Counted from the first letter of the stretch, positions 9,001 to 16,638 are shown. The stretch is 18,754 nucleotides of DNA from Candidatus Kuenenia stuttgartensis (GCA_943326025.2 CALPRR020000026.1:1-18754); one strand, 5' to 3'. Notes: generated from the sequence alone by a model not told the origin. Program-made: numbers and translations.

Positions 9001-11222
9001 TCTGAACTAAATTGGCGGTACAATTCTGTTGAGTATAATGCAAGGGTATTTGATAGACCTTTGTATACACTTGAAATAAATGCGATTGCTCCAGCATCAA
9101 CAGCATTAACAAAGTTTTCAGAGTTAGAATATTGAGTATTATATATATCACCGTTAAAACATGAATTACCAAGAACAATAGGGTATTTATTCAAATTATT
9201 CCATGTACTTGGATTATCTAAGTTGATTTCAAAACCACTTCCTGAGGGTGCTGAATGACCGAAAAAGGTCATTAAAGAAACACCACTTTGTATTTTTGCA
9301 GTAACATCATTAAGTACTTGGATATCTAAAGGAAGAGTTGATGATTTATAAACTCGTGTAACTTCACCAGCATAATTTGCATTTTCAATTATGTTTTCCA
9401 TGTCATTTAAATAACCTTGGAAAAGTGATTGTTGAGAGGCGTCAGTTCCTCCTCCTAAATGTAAAATTTGTTTCTGCCAATCCAAACTTGAAATATTACT
9501 ACAAAAAGTTGAATCTTGTTGAAGATCATAGGCTTTGATTTTTTTTAAATAATTTTTTAATTGGGTATTTGTTGTTACAGCAATTCTTCCCGTTGGAATC
9601 AATGGTGCCCAATTGTTTCCTTCTAATTTTGCTGTTATTGCAACATCACTATTTGGTTGGCCAAAAGTGGGAATAAGATTTTGAGAATAATAAATAGGAT
9701 TTTGTCTGAAAATTTGAGCAGTAGAACTGTTAGCGTTTATGTATCCAGAAGATAGTGCTTTTCCTAGTAGAAATAATCCAACAGGTTTTACAGAAGCATT
9801 ATTATATATGTAGTGAGCAAATCTTCTGATTCCATTTATGTGTTTATTGATACCTCCTCCAAATTGTAAATATAATTCATCAATATTTGCAAGTATTACA
9901 TTGTAATGTCCTCCCGCAACTGAATTTCTATAGTCAGCGTATTCTAATGAAGCTGAATCCAATTTTTGATGATAAATCATTAATAAAGCACCATCAGCAT
10001 TAAAAGAAGGGTAATTGGTAAACAAACCAGTTCCATTCACGGGTGTTAGGGTTGTTAAACTAGAAATTGTATTCAAGTTTTGGTAAACAACTTTTTGTTC
10101 TTGATTTGTTGAATTATTAGAAATTAATGTGCTATAAAAGGTCGTGTTATTAGTTAAACTTATTTTTTTTGGACTGTCTCCAAAAACGAAAATGATTGGA
10201 TTGTTATAATTGACATTTGTAAAGTCCAATCGTATTTTAGTCTCAAGTGGATTATTTTTGATACTAAAAATAGTAAAAGAACTATTTTCTAAACTTGGCG
10301 TTTTAGGGTATTTTATTGACCAATAATTTAATGCTTGAAAGTCAGTTACAGCTCCTTGATCATTAACCATCATCCATTTTAAACTAGTTGAACCATTATT
10401 CAATTCTGTTACTGGAAATGTTGTATTTGAATAAATTTGTCTCCAACCTGTGACAATTTCGTCATGTAAAACATAATTATTATTTCCTATTTGCCATTTA
10501 GTATGATGGTTGCCAATTCCAGTGTAGTTTGCATTCGATTTTGTCACAGAAATACCGTTGAAAATAGCATTAGGAGCATCACTTCCAGTGTAGAGTGAAC
10601 TAGTATTAGCGGATAAATTTAAAGTCGTTCCAGAACTGTACTGACCACTTCCCCAACCTTCCCCTGGCATGTAAAAAGAACTAGACTCATCATCATCTCT
10701 TTGACCTTCGTTAAAAATAGAAGAATATAAAGTTTCAACTTTTTGTAAAATAAAGTTTGAAGGAGTATAATTATTGAAATCAGTTTCGTTTTCGATGATA
10801 AATCTCGAATTGTTAGTTAAATTATTCCATGTGAAAAAATACTGTAATGTATCATTGAAAAGACTATAAGCAGGATTTCCAATATCGGTTGGGTTTTCAT
10901 ATAAAGTTGAATCTAACCAACCACTATTACGTTCAGCAAAAAACAAAATATAATCTCCTGAATTTAATGTATCATCTCCACCATCTTCAATGAAAAGAGG
11001 TACTTCTTTTTCTTTTCCGAAAATTTGTAAGTTTTGAGATGAAATGGAAGAGATAGGGATTCCAGCATTTGAAAGGGCTGTAAAATCTAATTTGTAAATC
11101 CCAGTTTGAACGATGTTGAATTTATAATATTTTTGATTGTATTGAATCCATTCGTTTCCATATGTTTGTGAATATGAAAAGTGTATTGAAAATAATAATA
11201 TAAAAAGTAATAGTATCCTCAT
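6069..11222 (-). CDS. porU2: Putative T9SS sortase PorU2 (C25 gingipain-like, multidomain)
   Basis: A 1717-residue exported protein. A signal peptide of about 18 residues ends SYS with Gln next. A beta-rich N-terminal region is followed by a peptidase C25 domain at about 411-782 containing FFGHS with His656 and NSCFNG with Cys688. The 32-residue spacing is close to the gingipain His-Cys dyad, so the site looks intact. After CARDB-like segments, about 1090-1250 resembles the ILEI/FAM3 fold. The later motif DVTFDNRHILNGDIVSP is typical of the PorU group, and about 1600-1717 is a FlgD/T9SS-sorting-like domain starting YPNPF and containing WDGTDNFGDKLANGVYLY. PorU proteins remove the C-terminal signal of T9SS cargo at the cell surface and join cargo to anionic LPS. 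This one is longer than PorU (about 1160-1300 residues), which suits the PorU2 group. It starts 2 bases after porV2, the expected partner gene. Confidence 0.85.
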   Translation of the reverse strand: MRILLLFILLFSIHFSYSQTYGNEWIQYNQKYYKFNIVQTGIYKLDFTALSNAGIPISSISSQNLQIFGKEKEVPLFIEDGGDDTLNSGDYILFFAERNSGWLDSTLYENPTDIGNPAYSLFNDTLQYFFTWNNLTNNSRFIIENETDFNNYTPSNFILQKVETLYSSIFNEGQRDDDESSSFYMPGEGWGSGQYSSGTTLNLSANTSSLYTGSDAPNAIFNGISVTKSNANYTGIGNHHTKWQIGNNNYVLHDEIVTGWRQIYSNTTFPVTELNNGSTSLKWMMVNDQGAVTDFQALNYWSIKYPKTPSLENSSFTIFSIKNNPLETKIRLDFTNVNYNNPIIFVFGDSPKKISLTNNTTFYSTLISNNSTNQEQKVVYQNLNTISSLTTLTPVNGTGLFTNYPSFNADGALLMIYHQKLDSASLEYADYRNSVAGGHYNVILANIDELYLQFGGGINKHINGIRRFAHYIYNNASVKPVGLFLLGKALSSGYINANSSTAQIFRQNPIYYSQNLIPTFGQPNSDVAITAKLEGNNWAPLIPTGRIAVTTNTQLKNYLKKIKAYDLQQDSTFCSNISSLDWQKQILHLGGGTDASQQSLFQGYLNDMENIIENANYAGEVTRVYKSSTLPLDIQVLNDVTAKIQSGVSLMTFFGHSAPSGSGFEINLDNPSTWNNLNKYPIVLGNSCFNGDIYNTQYSNSENFVNAVDAGAIAFISSVYKGLSNTLALYSTELYRQFSSENYGKTIGKQIQENISYLNSISSNLGLESTTSQMVLNGDPMIKLNSFPKPEIELKVENVSFLPEILDLNTNNIEMNIILTNYGKAITDTFQLEIRRDFPLTSTDSIYSINVPRLNYKDTIKILIPLQANISSGINTFYISADIPNFINEQFDELNNNQISKSLFINIDGILPVLPYDFAVVPNDSVTFKASTINPIADFNTYRFEIDTTDLFNSPEYRYALVSGLGGIQEVNPDDWKFVSSNVNAPLICQDSMVYFWRVAINETNPMWREQSFQYIEGKTGWGQDHFFQYKKNEFSGINYNRALRERIFMPYIKQVQSKVRGVTSLVGQNFWNLNGQVGSGDQGVCGPADMNNPAIHVAIIDYSTLTPWGTRYLPINQNVNNNFGNYNDNGGCVPRVMRYFAYHQADPTSMAAFQNLINNVVPDSNYLIIYTPFNTRYDLWSQNSPSVYNTFANLGSDSINPSRPNRPFIFICKKGDTSSVVETFAQLPGQDITLNTIIRSFKNSGYEESTLIGPASNWGTIYWKQDPLENITGNDSTQLSIVGFDINGVEQIRIDTLMTRNDSIVNFNLIMPAQQFPFIRLEANYIDTIQLTPSQIDHWHVLYSPLPEAALDDSIPYTWLPNKDTLEQGEKINFAMDIKNIYNLNMDSLLVNYWVEDENHIKHPISYNRQDSLLVGETFRDTIEFTTTGLPGYNIFWMEVNPYINGSLYITDQPEQQHFNNLLQIPFYVNREEKNPILDVTFDNRHILNGDIVSPKSEILISLKDENPYLVMNNDSDTSLFAIYLTDPDGNQKRIYFTDGNGNSIMQWTPANTQNKRFKINYLANFTKDGKYSILVQGSDRSGNLSGDLDYRISFEVIHASTITYLMNYPNPFSTKTKFVFTLTGTEVPDKVLIQIMNVSGKIVKEINEDELGPIFIGKNITEYSWDGTDNFGDKLANGVYLYTVKAQINGQDIEHKSTNGDTYFKKEFGKMFILR

Positions 11223-11224
11223 AA

Positions 11225-12331
11225 TTATTTAATATTATTAGGCTTGTCTAATTGTATTCTAAGTGAAATAACATGTGAATATAAAGCAACTGAAGCATCA
11301 CCAATATCTGTGAATGCATAATCCAAACTAAAGTTCTTAATATTTAAGCCAACACCAATACTCGGTTGAATGTTTAGTTTCTTTTCTTTATCAATTGTTT
11401 GAATGTATTGAACATTTGAAACACCAGCCCTAAATGCAACATATTTTTTAAATCCAAATGAGATTCCCAAATGTGGGTCAACTGAAAAAACATTAGATTT
11501 AATAAGCGTGTTTCTTCTACCATCTGTTGATAGATCAAAGTTAATCTCGGTTGTGTTATAAAATCCTTTTTTACCAAGTTCAAATCTACGATATCCCCCA
11601 AAAATAAATTTTGGTAATGTTAACTCTAATCCATTTTCAGGAATTTCATTTCCTGTTTGCGAAAAGACTTCTTTTGTTTGGGAATCTAAAGTAAATATCC
11701 ATGCGTTAAAAGTTGAAGTAATATCTCTAGCCATGACACCAAATTTCCACTTATTATCAATTTGATATTGAATCCCTCCATCTAATCCAAATCCCCAAGA
11801 TTTAGCGAAATCCCCAACTTTTCTGTGAATTATTTTAAAGTTACCTCCAACACTTAATCCTGGGATTTTTAATTTTCTGGCATAAGAGAATAAAAAGGCA
11901 TAATCAGCAGCAGAAAACGATGATATTTTAGAGTAATTTATATTTCCTTGTTGATCAATTAATTGAGTAGTGTTTGGGATATTGTCTACAGCAAATCTAA
12001 GTGCTGAAAAACCCATTGTACTATTACTATCTATCGAATGAGCTAGACCTAAATAATCATATTTTGCAATTCCAGCAAAGTATTCAGAATGCATTATTCC
12101 AACATCTAACCATTTATCAACTCTAGTTAAACCTGCTGGATTCCAATATCCCGAATTTACATTACCAGTTTGAGCAACATTTGCATTTCCAACACCTAAA
12201 GCATCAGCTCCAATACCAATTGATAAAAATTCATTAGAATATTTTGGTGCAACTTTATCACTTTGTGAAAATGCCACAAAACTGAAGCAAAAGAACAAAA
12301 TAGTATGTGAAAATAAAGTTAATTTGTACAT
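11225..12331 (-). CDS. porV2: Putative T9SS outer-membrane protein PorV2 (PorV/PorQ family)
   Basis: A 368-residue outer-membrane beta barrel. The start chosen is ATG at 12329-12331, because it opens directly with a signal peptide (MYKLTLFSHT... to AFSQ). An in-frame TTG at 12394 would place 21 charged residues before it and is unlikely. The mature N-terminus holds the family signature NEFLSIGIGADALGVGNA followed by YWNPAGLTRV, seen in PorV, PorQ and related FadL-like barrels. The remainder shows alternating amphipathic strands ending with a typical barrel terminus before a short polar tail. PorV carries T9SS cargo from the translocon to the PorU sortase. The adjoining porU2 gene, 2 bases downstream, makes the same job for this pair likely. 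It is probably the first gene of a four-gene operon. I see no clean TAnnTTTG box in the 140 bases shared with pssA. Confidence 0.82.
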   Translation of the reverse strand: MYKLTLFSHTILFFCFSFVAFSQSDKVAPKYSNEFLSIGIGADALGVGNANVAQTGNVNSGYWNPAGLTRVDKWLDVGIMHSEYFAGIAKYDYLGLAHSIDSNSTMGFSALRFAVDNIPNTTQLIDQQGNINYSKISSFSAADYAFLFSYARKLKIPGLSVGGNFKIIHRKVGDFAKSWGFGLDGGIQYQIDNKWKFGVMARDITSTFNAWIFTLDSQTKEVFSQTGNEIPENGLELTLPKFIFGGYRRFELGKKGFYNTTEINFDLSTDGRRNTLIKSNVFSVDPHLGISFGFKKYVAFRAGVSNVQYIQTIDKEKKLNIQPSIGVGLNIKNFSLDYAFTDIGDASVALYSHVISLRIQLDKPNNIK

Positions 12332-12471
12332 TTTAAAATCTTTTTTGTCTCTCAATAACAAAGTTTTTAAGAAAAAATTGTGTTCTTTGTTCAATTGTTT
12401 ATATAATAGTAGACGTAAAAATATAGAAATAGTCGGAAAACTAAGGTAGAATTTTTTAAAATATTAATAAA

Positions 12472-13317
12472 ATGTTTAACATACCAAATATTGTAACTGC
12501 TTCCAATTTACTTTCAGGTATAATTTCAATAATATTATCGCTTTCTGGTAGAATTGATTTAGCTCCATTTGCAATTTACTTAGGTGCTATTTTTGATTTT
12601 TTCGATGGATTTTTAGCTAGAAAACTTAAAAAAACAGGTGAATTAGGGAAGCAATTAGATTCATTGGCAGATATGGTCACTTTTGGTGTTGCCCCAGGAG
12701 TTTTTATGTTGGTAGTATTAGTCATTTCTATTGATTTAATTTCAAATACTGGTTCAGAAATAATTATTAAAAATTTCCCTGAATACGTGAATTATGTTTT
12801 GACAAATTGGAAAAATGCAGTATTTTATAATGTACCTAATGATTTTGATTCAATTTTAAAATATTTACCTTTTATTGCTTTGTTTATTCCTTTTATGTCT
12901 TTGTTTAGATTAGCTAAATTTAACATTGATATGCGTCAAACAGAATCTTTTATTGGGTTAAATACTCCAGCTAATACTATTTTTTTTACAACTTTTCCTT
13001 TGGTTTTGTCAGTTGAATATGGAATAGATTTCTATAATGATAATTTAGTTTTTTACATGTTTCAACCATCTTTTTTGGTGCCGTTGATTGGTTGTATGTC
13101 CATGATGTTAGTTTCTGAATTACCAATGTTTTCGCTGAAATTCAAACATTTTAAATGGAAAGGGAATCAATTGAGATATATATTCTTAATAAGTTGTGGA
13201 TTATTAATTTCATTTTTATTAGTTTGGTCTATTGCATTAATTGTACTTTTGTACATGATTTTATCATTAATAGAAAATAAGTTTTTAAATAATATACAAA
13301 ATGAAGTTCAAAGCTGA
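12472..13317 (+). CDS. pssA: CDP-diacylglycerol--serine O-phosphatidyltransferase
   Basis: A 281-residue integral membrane enzyme that makes phosphatidylserine from CDP-diacylglycerol and serine, the precursor of phosphatidylethanolamine. The CDP-alcohol phosphotransferase signature DG(x2)AR(x8)G(x3)D(x3)D is matched exactly in the first cytoplasmic stretch, from FDGFLARK to SLAD. The N-terminus MFNIPNIVTASNLLSG is characteristic of PssA, not of PgsA. Several hydrophobic helices follow, with a longer extracytoplasmic insert (about 95-130) between them. It is divergent from porV2 and overlaps purS by 17 bases, suggesting translational coupling. Phosphatidylserine synthase is the firm call. The serine specificity is taken from overall resemblance and not from a specific residue. 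Confidence 0.92.
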   Translation: MFNIPNIVTASNLLSGIISIILSLSGRIDLAPFAIYLGAIFDFFDGFLARKLKKTGELGKQLDSLADMVTFGVAPGVFMLVVLVISIDLISNTGSEIIIKNFPEYVNYVLTNWKNAVFYNVPNDFDSILKYLPFIALFIPFMSLFRLAKFNIDMRQTESFIGLNTPANTIFFTTFPLVLSVEYGIDFYNDNLVFYMFQPSFLVPLIGCMSMMLVSELPMFSLKFKHFKWKGNQLRYIFLISCGLLISFLLVWSIALIVLLYMILSLIENKFLNNIQNEVQS

Positions 13318-13552
13318 AATTGATGTAATGCCGTTAGATGCATTGTTAGACCCACAAGGAAAAGCAGTTACAAATAGTATGAGTAACATTGGTTTACCGG
13401 AAATTAGTGGTGTGAGAATTGGTAGACATATCCGTTTATTTGTTGAAGCTGCATCTAAAACTGAAGCTGAACAAAAAGTAGAAGAGTCTTGTAAAAAATT
13501 ACTTTCTAATCAAATTATGGAAAGTTATGTTTTTTCTGTTGAAGAAGTATAA
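13301..13552 (+). CDS. purS: Phosphoribosylformylglycinamidine synthase subunit PurS
   Basis: An 83-residue protein of normal length for PurS, the small subunit that joins PurL and PurQ and helps pass ammonia from glutamine to FGAR in the fourth step of purine synthesis. The sequence has the family pattern: MKFKAEIDVMP, then LDPQGKAVTNSMSNIG, then the GVRIGRHIRLFVEA core and a C-terminal ESYVFSVEEV strand. No PurL or PurQ gene lies nearby. The ATG is inside the end of pssA, 17 bases before its stop, so it is probably read by ribosomes finishing pssA. A hairpin terminator follows 21 bases after its stop. Confidence 0.92.
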   Translation: MKFKAEIDVMPLDALLDPQGKAVTNSMSNIGLPEISGVRIGRHIRLFVEAASKTEAEQKVEESCKKLLSNQIMESYVFSVEEV

Positions 13553-13573
13553 ATATATTTTTTAAATGTTTTG

Positions 13574-13609
13574 AATGGATTTACTAATTTTAGTGAGTCC
13601 ATTTTTTTT
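13574..13609 (+). terminator. Intrinsic terminator after purS, abutting the aldehyde dehydrogenase start
   Basis: A 14-base arm at 13574-13587 pairs with 13590-13603, with two G-U wobbles and a very small loop. A run of eight T (13602-13609) follows. The T-tract ends five bases before the next ATG (13615), so it may also act as an attenuator or as a structure in the next gene's leader. Confidence 0.75.
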
Positions 13610-13614
13610 GTTTT

Positions 13615-15123
13615 ATGATTGTAGGAAATAGAGTTGGTTATCAGATATTAAAAGGAGGGAATTCAAGTTTTCAGACCTTAAATCCAAGGTTGAATGAGTT
13701 TAATGATGTTCATATCTATGAAGCAACAGATGACGAGATAATATTAGCTATTGAATTAGCAGAAAGTGCATTTTATGAATATAGTAAAATTTCGGGATTT
13801 AAAAAATCACTTTTTTTTCAAGATATAGTTCAGTTAATGGAAAGTCAAGAACGTGAATTATATGAATTATATTGTTGTGAATCTGGATTGGATCAAGATA
13901 GGGCAAAAGTTGAACTTACAAGAACGAAAAATCAGATTTTAAATTTTGCATCTTTCATCGCTTCAGATGAATGGCGATTTTGCTCTTCTGAAATTCCTGA
14001 TAAAAATAGTGTGCCATCCAAGCCTGAACTGATTAAAGGGTTGTTCCCGTTAGGGCCTGTTGTTGTGTTTGGAGCGAGTAATTTCCCATTTGCTTATTCT
14101 ACAATTGGAGGAGATTCTATATCTGCTTTAGCAGCTGGGTGCCCTGTTATCGTTAAATCACATCCACTTCATGCAGGTACGGGAGATCTAATTGCAAAGA
14201 TTGTAATTCAGGCAGCTATAAAAAATGATATGCCAGAGGGTATTTTTTCTAATTTGAATTCAAACGATTATTCTTTAGGTGAAAAATTGATTGAAAATCC
14301 AAAAATAAAAGCAATCGGATTTACAGGTAGTATAAATGGAGGGAAAGCAATCATGAGATTATCTCAAAAAAGAGAAGAGCCAATTCCTGTTTTTGCTGAG
14401 ATGGGCAGTTCCAATCCCGTAATTATTTTACCATCTGTTTTAAGAGATTCAGCAGGATTATGGTCTATGAACTTATCAAATTCTATCACAAATAGTGCTG
14501 GCCAATTTTGTACGAAACCTGGTTTACTTTTTTTGGTTAAAGATGAATACAGTACAGAACTTATTGACATGTTAGTTAATAATGTTGTGTCAAAAGATTT
14601 TCAGTGTATGTTAAGTTCTTCTATGTGCTCTAATTATAATAAAATACTCAAGGAAAGAGAGGGTTTTGTAAAATTAAATTATAGACAAGGAGATGTTAAA
14701 CCTAATTATGCTAAACCAACAATAGGGATTTGTAATTCATCTGTTTTTTTAGAAAATGAATTTCTTGCCGAAGAAGTTTTTGGCCCTTTTTCTTTAGTTG
14801 TAGAATGTGAGAATATTGATTCATTAAAAAGATGTATCAGTTCTTTGAAAGGTCAGTTAACAGGAACGATTCTTACTGATTCTAATGAAGAATTAATTGA
14901 AACAGGAATAATTGAAATTCTCCAGTTAAAGGTAGGGAGAATGATATATAATGGAGTCCCAACTGGTGTCGAAGTTGTTGAATCAATGCAACATGGAGGT
15001 CCTTATCCTTCTTCGTCAGAAAGTCAAACAACTGCTGTAGGTATAGATGCAATTTATAGATTTGTAAGGTCGATTTGTTTTCAAAACTTTGATCATAAAA
15101 TTTTACCAGAATTTTTAAAATAA
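13615..15123 (+). CDS. NAD(P)-dependent aldehyde dehydrogenase (ketoglutarate-semialdehyde dehydrogenase-like)
   Basis: A 502-residue cytosolic enzyme of the aldehyde dehydrogenase superfamily. Catalytic residues are in place: Asn156 in FGASNFPFAYS, Glu262 in FAEMGSSNP and nucleophile Cys299 in SAGQFCTKPG. The sequence LGPVVVFGASNFPFAYS, followed by GGDSISALAAGCPVIVKSHPLH, most resembles 2,5-dioxovalerate (alpha-ketoglutaric semialdehyde) dehydrogenases, which act at the end of hydroxyproline and some sugar-acid breakdown pathways. None of the other genes of those pathways are present here, so the substrate is uncertain. His in KSHPLH where many NAD enzymes carry Glu or Pro suggests NADP is accepted. 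It follows a terminator hairpin with no usual promoter visible before it. Its end is followed by 115 bases of very AT-rich DNA. Confidence 0.88.
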   Translation: MIVGNRVGYQILKGGNSSFQTLNPRLNEFNDVHIYEATDDEIILAIELAESAFYEYSKISGFKKSLFFQDIVQLMESQERELYELYCCESGLDQDRAKVELTRTKNQILNFASFIASDEWRFCSSEIPDKNSVPSKPELIKGLFPLGPVVVFGASNFPFAYSTIGGDSISALAAGCPVIVKSHPLHAGTGDLIAKIVIQAAIKNDMPEGIFSNLNSNDYSLGEKLIENPKIKAIGFTGSINGGKAIMRLSQKREEPIPVFAEMGSSNPVIILPSVLRDSAGLWSMNLSNSITNSAGQFCTKPGLLFLVKDEYSTELIDMLVNNVVSKDFQCMLSSSMCSNYNKILKEREGFVKLNYRQGDVKPNYAKPTIGICNSSVFLENEFLAEEVFGPFSLVVECENIDSLKRCISSLKGQLTGTILTDSNEELIETGIIEILQLKVGRMIYNGVPTGVEVVESMQHGGPYPSSSESQTTAVGIDAIYRFVRSICFQNFDHKILPEFLK

Positions 15124-15200
15124 AATCTAATAACATCTGTTTTTAATAAAATATATAAAAAAAACAAGAAATAAATAGAGTGTAGAATGAAATCAATGTC

Positions 15201-15208
15201 TAAATTTG
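15201..15208 (+). promoter_or_regulatory. Promoter -7 box of the coiled-coil/RRM operon
   Basis: TAAATTTG followed by C is an exact match to TAnnTTTG. It lies 30 bases before the ATG at 15239, leaving a short leader. No clear -33 TTTG or TTG is visible at the usual spacing. Confidence 0.5.
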
Positions 15209-15238
15209 CGTAATTATTTGGATTCAAAAAATGAACAT

Positions 15239-16207
15239 ATGTCAGAACAAATAGAAAAACCAAAAAGTAATAATGCGGCATTTATGGCAATTATTCTATT
15301 GTTGTTAATTGGAATGGGTGCTATGGCTTATTTATGGTCTTCAAAAAAATCAGAATTAAATGATTGTAGTAATGTAAATACATCTTTAAAAGCTGATATG
15401 GATGGAATGAACCAAATGATGGAAGGTTATGTAGGTAATATGTCAAATGATCTGAAAAAAGATTTTCAAAGTATGTTGGATACATATGATGCTTTAAAAG
15501 AGAAAGATGCAAGTAAGGCCGACAGTATCAACAAGCAAAAAGAAAAGATTATTGGTTTAATGAATGATTTGGATGAAGCTCAAAGAAGTGGTAGGTTAAC
15601 TGCCCGAACGATTGCTCAATTGAGAAGAGAAAATGAAACACTTCGAAATATTATGAAAAGTTATGTTGTTCAGATTGATTCATTAAATACGCTAAATATT
15701 AAATTAAACTCTGATTTAGATCAAACAACTAATCAGTTAAATACAACAACTGCAGAAAAAGAGGAGTATAAAAAAGAAGCAGAGCAAAATGCAGAATTAG
15801 TTAAAAAAGGATCTAAACTTCAAGCATTGTCGATTTCAACTGTAGGTTTGAGAATGAAATTAAATAACATCGCTGAAGCAACAGGTAAAGCTCGTAATTG
15901 CGTTCAAATAAAATCTAGCTTTACAATTTCTGAAAATACAATAACTTCTTCAGGTAAAAAAACGGTTTATCTTCAGATTGTTGATCCTGATGGAAAGACT
16001 TTGCAATCACGTTCAAGTAATACATTTCAAACAGACAATGGTGTAATAGCTTATTCTGACAAGAAAGATATTGATTATCAGAATACAAGTATCGATATGT
16101 CGATTTTTTATGACCTACAAGGTGCTGATGCATTAAAAGGTAATTATAAGGTTAAGATTTATTGCGATGGAATGCAGATTGGTTCTGATAGTTTCACATT
16201 AAAATAA
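15239..16207 (+). CDS. Membrane-anchored coiled-coil protein of unknown function
   Basis: 322 residues from ATG 15239. An in-frame TTG at 15206 falls inside the -7 box and is rejected. There is a short charged N-terminus, one transmembrane helix at about 15-33, then a long heptad-like, Lys/Glu/Asn-rich region (about 34-190) with several breaks. The last stretch, about 200-322, is beta-rich and contains YLQIVDPDGKTLQSRSS and a final NYKVKIYCDGMQIGSDSF. The topology puts either the coil and beta domain in the periplasm or, less likely, in the cytoplasm. I recall similar helix/coil/beta-domain proteins across Bacteroidota, sometimes loosely labelled as chromosome-partition proteins, but I see nothing to support that role. 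The RRM protein gene follows after 21 bases, so they probably share a transcript. Confidence 0.85.
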   Translation: MSEQIEKPKSNNAAFMAIILLLLIGMGAMAYLWSSKKSELNDCSNVNTSLKADMDGMNQMMEGYVGNMSNDLKKDFQSMLDTYDALKEKDASKADSINKQKEKIIGLMNDLDEAQRSGRLTARTIAQLRRENETLRNIMKSYVVQIDSLNTLNIKLNSDLDQTTNQLNTTTAEKEEYKKEAEQNAELVKKGSKLQALSISTVGLRMKLNNIAEATGKARNCVQIKSSFTISENTITSSGKKTVYLQIVDPDGKTLQSRSSNTFQTDNGVIAYSDKKDIDYQNTSIDMSIFYDLQGADALKGNYKVKIYCDGMQIGSDSFTLK

Positions 16208-16228
16208 TCTTTTTAAAAATTTAGGTTA

Positions 16229-16621
16229 ATGGTTAATTTATTTATTGCAAATCTTGATTGGGAAATAACTTCTGAAGATTTGATGGCTACTTTTTCAACT
16301 TTTGGGACAGTAACTTATGCACACGTTGTGTATGACAACGCAACAAAAAAATCGAAAGGTTTTGGATATGTTGAAATGGATGATACGGATCATGCAATTA
16401 ATGCAATTAATGCTTTAAATGGTTTTGAAATTAATGGTCGTAAGTTAGATGTAAAAATTGCATCTCCAAAAACAAATAGGCCTGCGAAAAAGCCAGTAGT
16501 TGCAAAAGAGAAAAAACCATTCGTAAAGAATAATAATTTTAATAAGGGCCCTAGAGAAGGTGGAGCAACTAGAAGTTTTTCGAAACCTTATAATAATCGT
16601 AAAGACGAAGGGACTAAATAA
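16229..16621 (+). CDS. Small RRM RNA-binding protein
   Basis: 130 residues. One RNA recognition motif covers 1-80, with RNP2 LFIANL near the N-terminus and RNP1 KGFGYVEM in the middle. Both aromatic residues needed for RNA stacking are kept (Phe5 of RNP2, and Phe and Tyr in RNP1). The C-terminal 45-50 residues are low-complexity and basic (Lys, Arg, Asn, Pro, Gly), probably disordered and able to add RNA contacts. Single-RRM proteins of this size are common in Bacteroidota, where some act as global post-transcriptional regulators. The gene ends at a strong terminator. Confidence 0.93.
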   Translation: MVNLFIANLDWEITSEDLMATFSTFGTVTYAHVVYDNATKKSKGFGYVEMDDTDHAINAINALNGFEINGRKLDVKIASPKTNRPAKKPVVAKEKKPFVKNNNFNKGPREGGATRSFSKPYNNRKDEGTK

Positions 16622-16638
16622 AATTTTTATATAAAATT

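Noticed and set aside
8948..9178. 76-codon frame within porU2 on the same strand
   Set aside because: It is an out-of-frame shadow of the C25 domain, with no family pattern of its own.
12332..12394. N-terminal extension of porV2 from an in-frame TTG at 12394
   Set aside because: It would put 21 charged residues ahead of a clean signal peptide. TTG starts are rare in Bacteroidota, and ATG at 12331 gives the expected exported protein.
15093..15281. 62-codon minus-strand reading frame encoding a very hydrophobic peptide
   Set aside because: It overlaps the 3' end of the aldehyde dehydrogenase gene and the start of the coiled-coil gene. Its Phe/Leu/Ile richness is what the complement of A-rich DNA gives, and it has no recognisable motif or promoter.
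16392..16413. Tandem 9-base repeat (ATGCAATTA twice, then ATGC)
   Set aside because: It encodes the normal AINAINALNG helix of the RRM fold, so it is explained by protein sequence and is not a repeat element.
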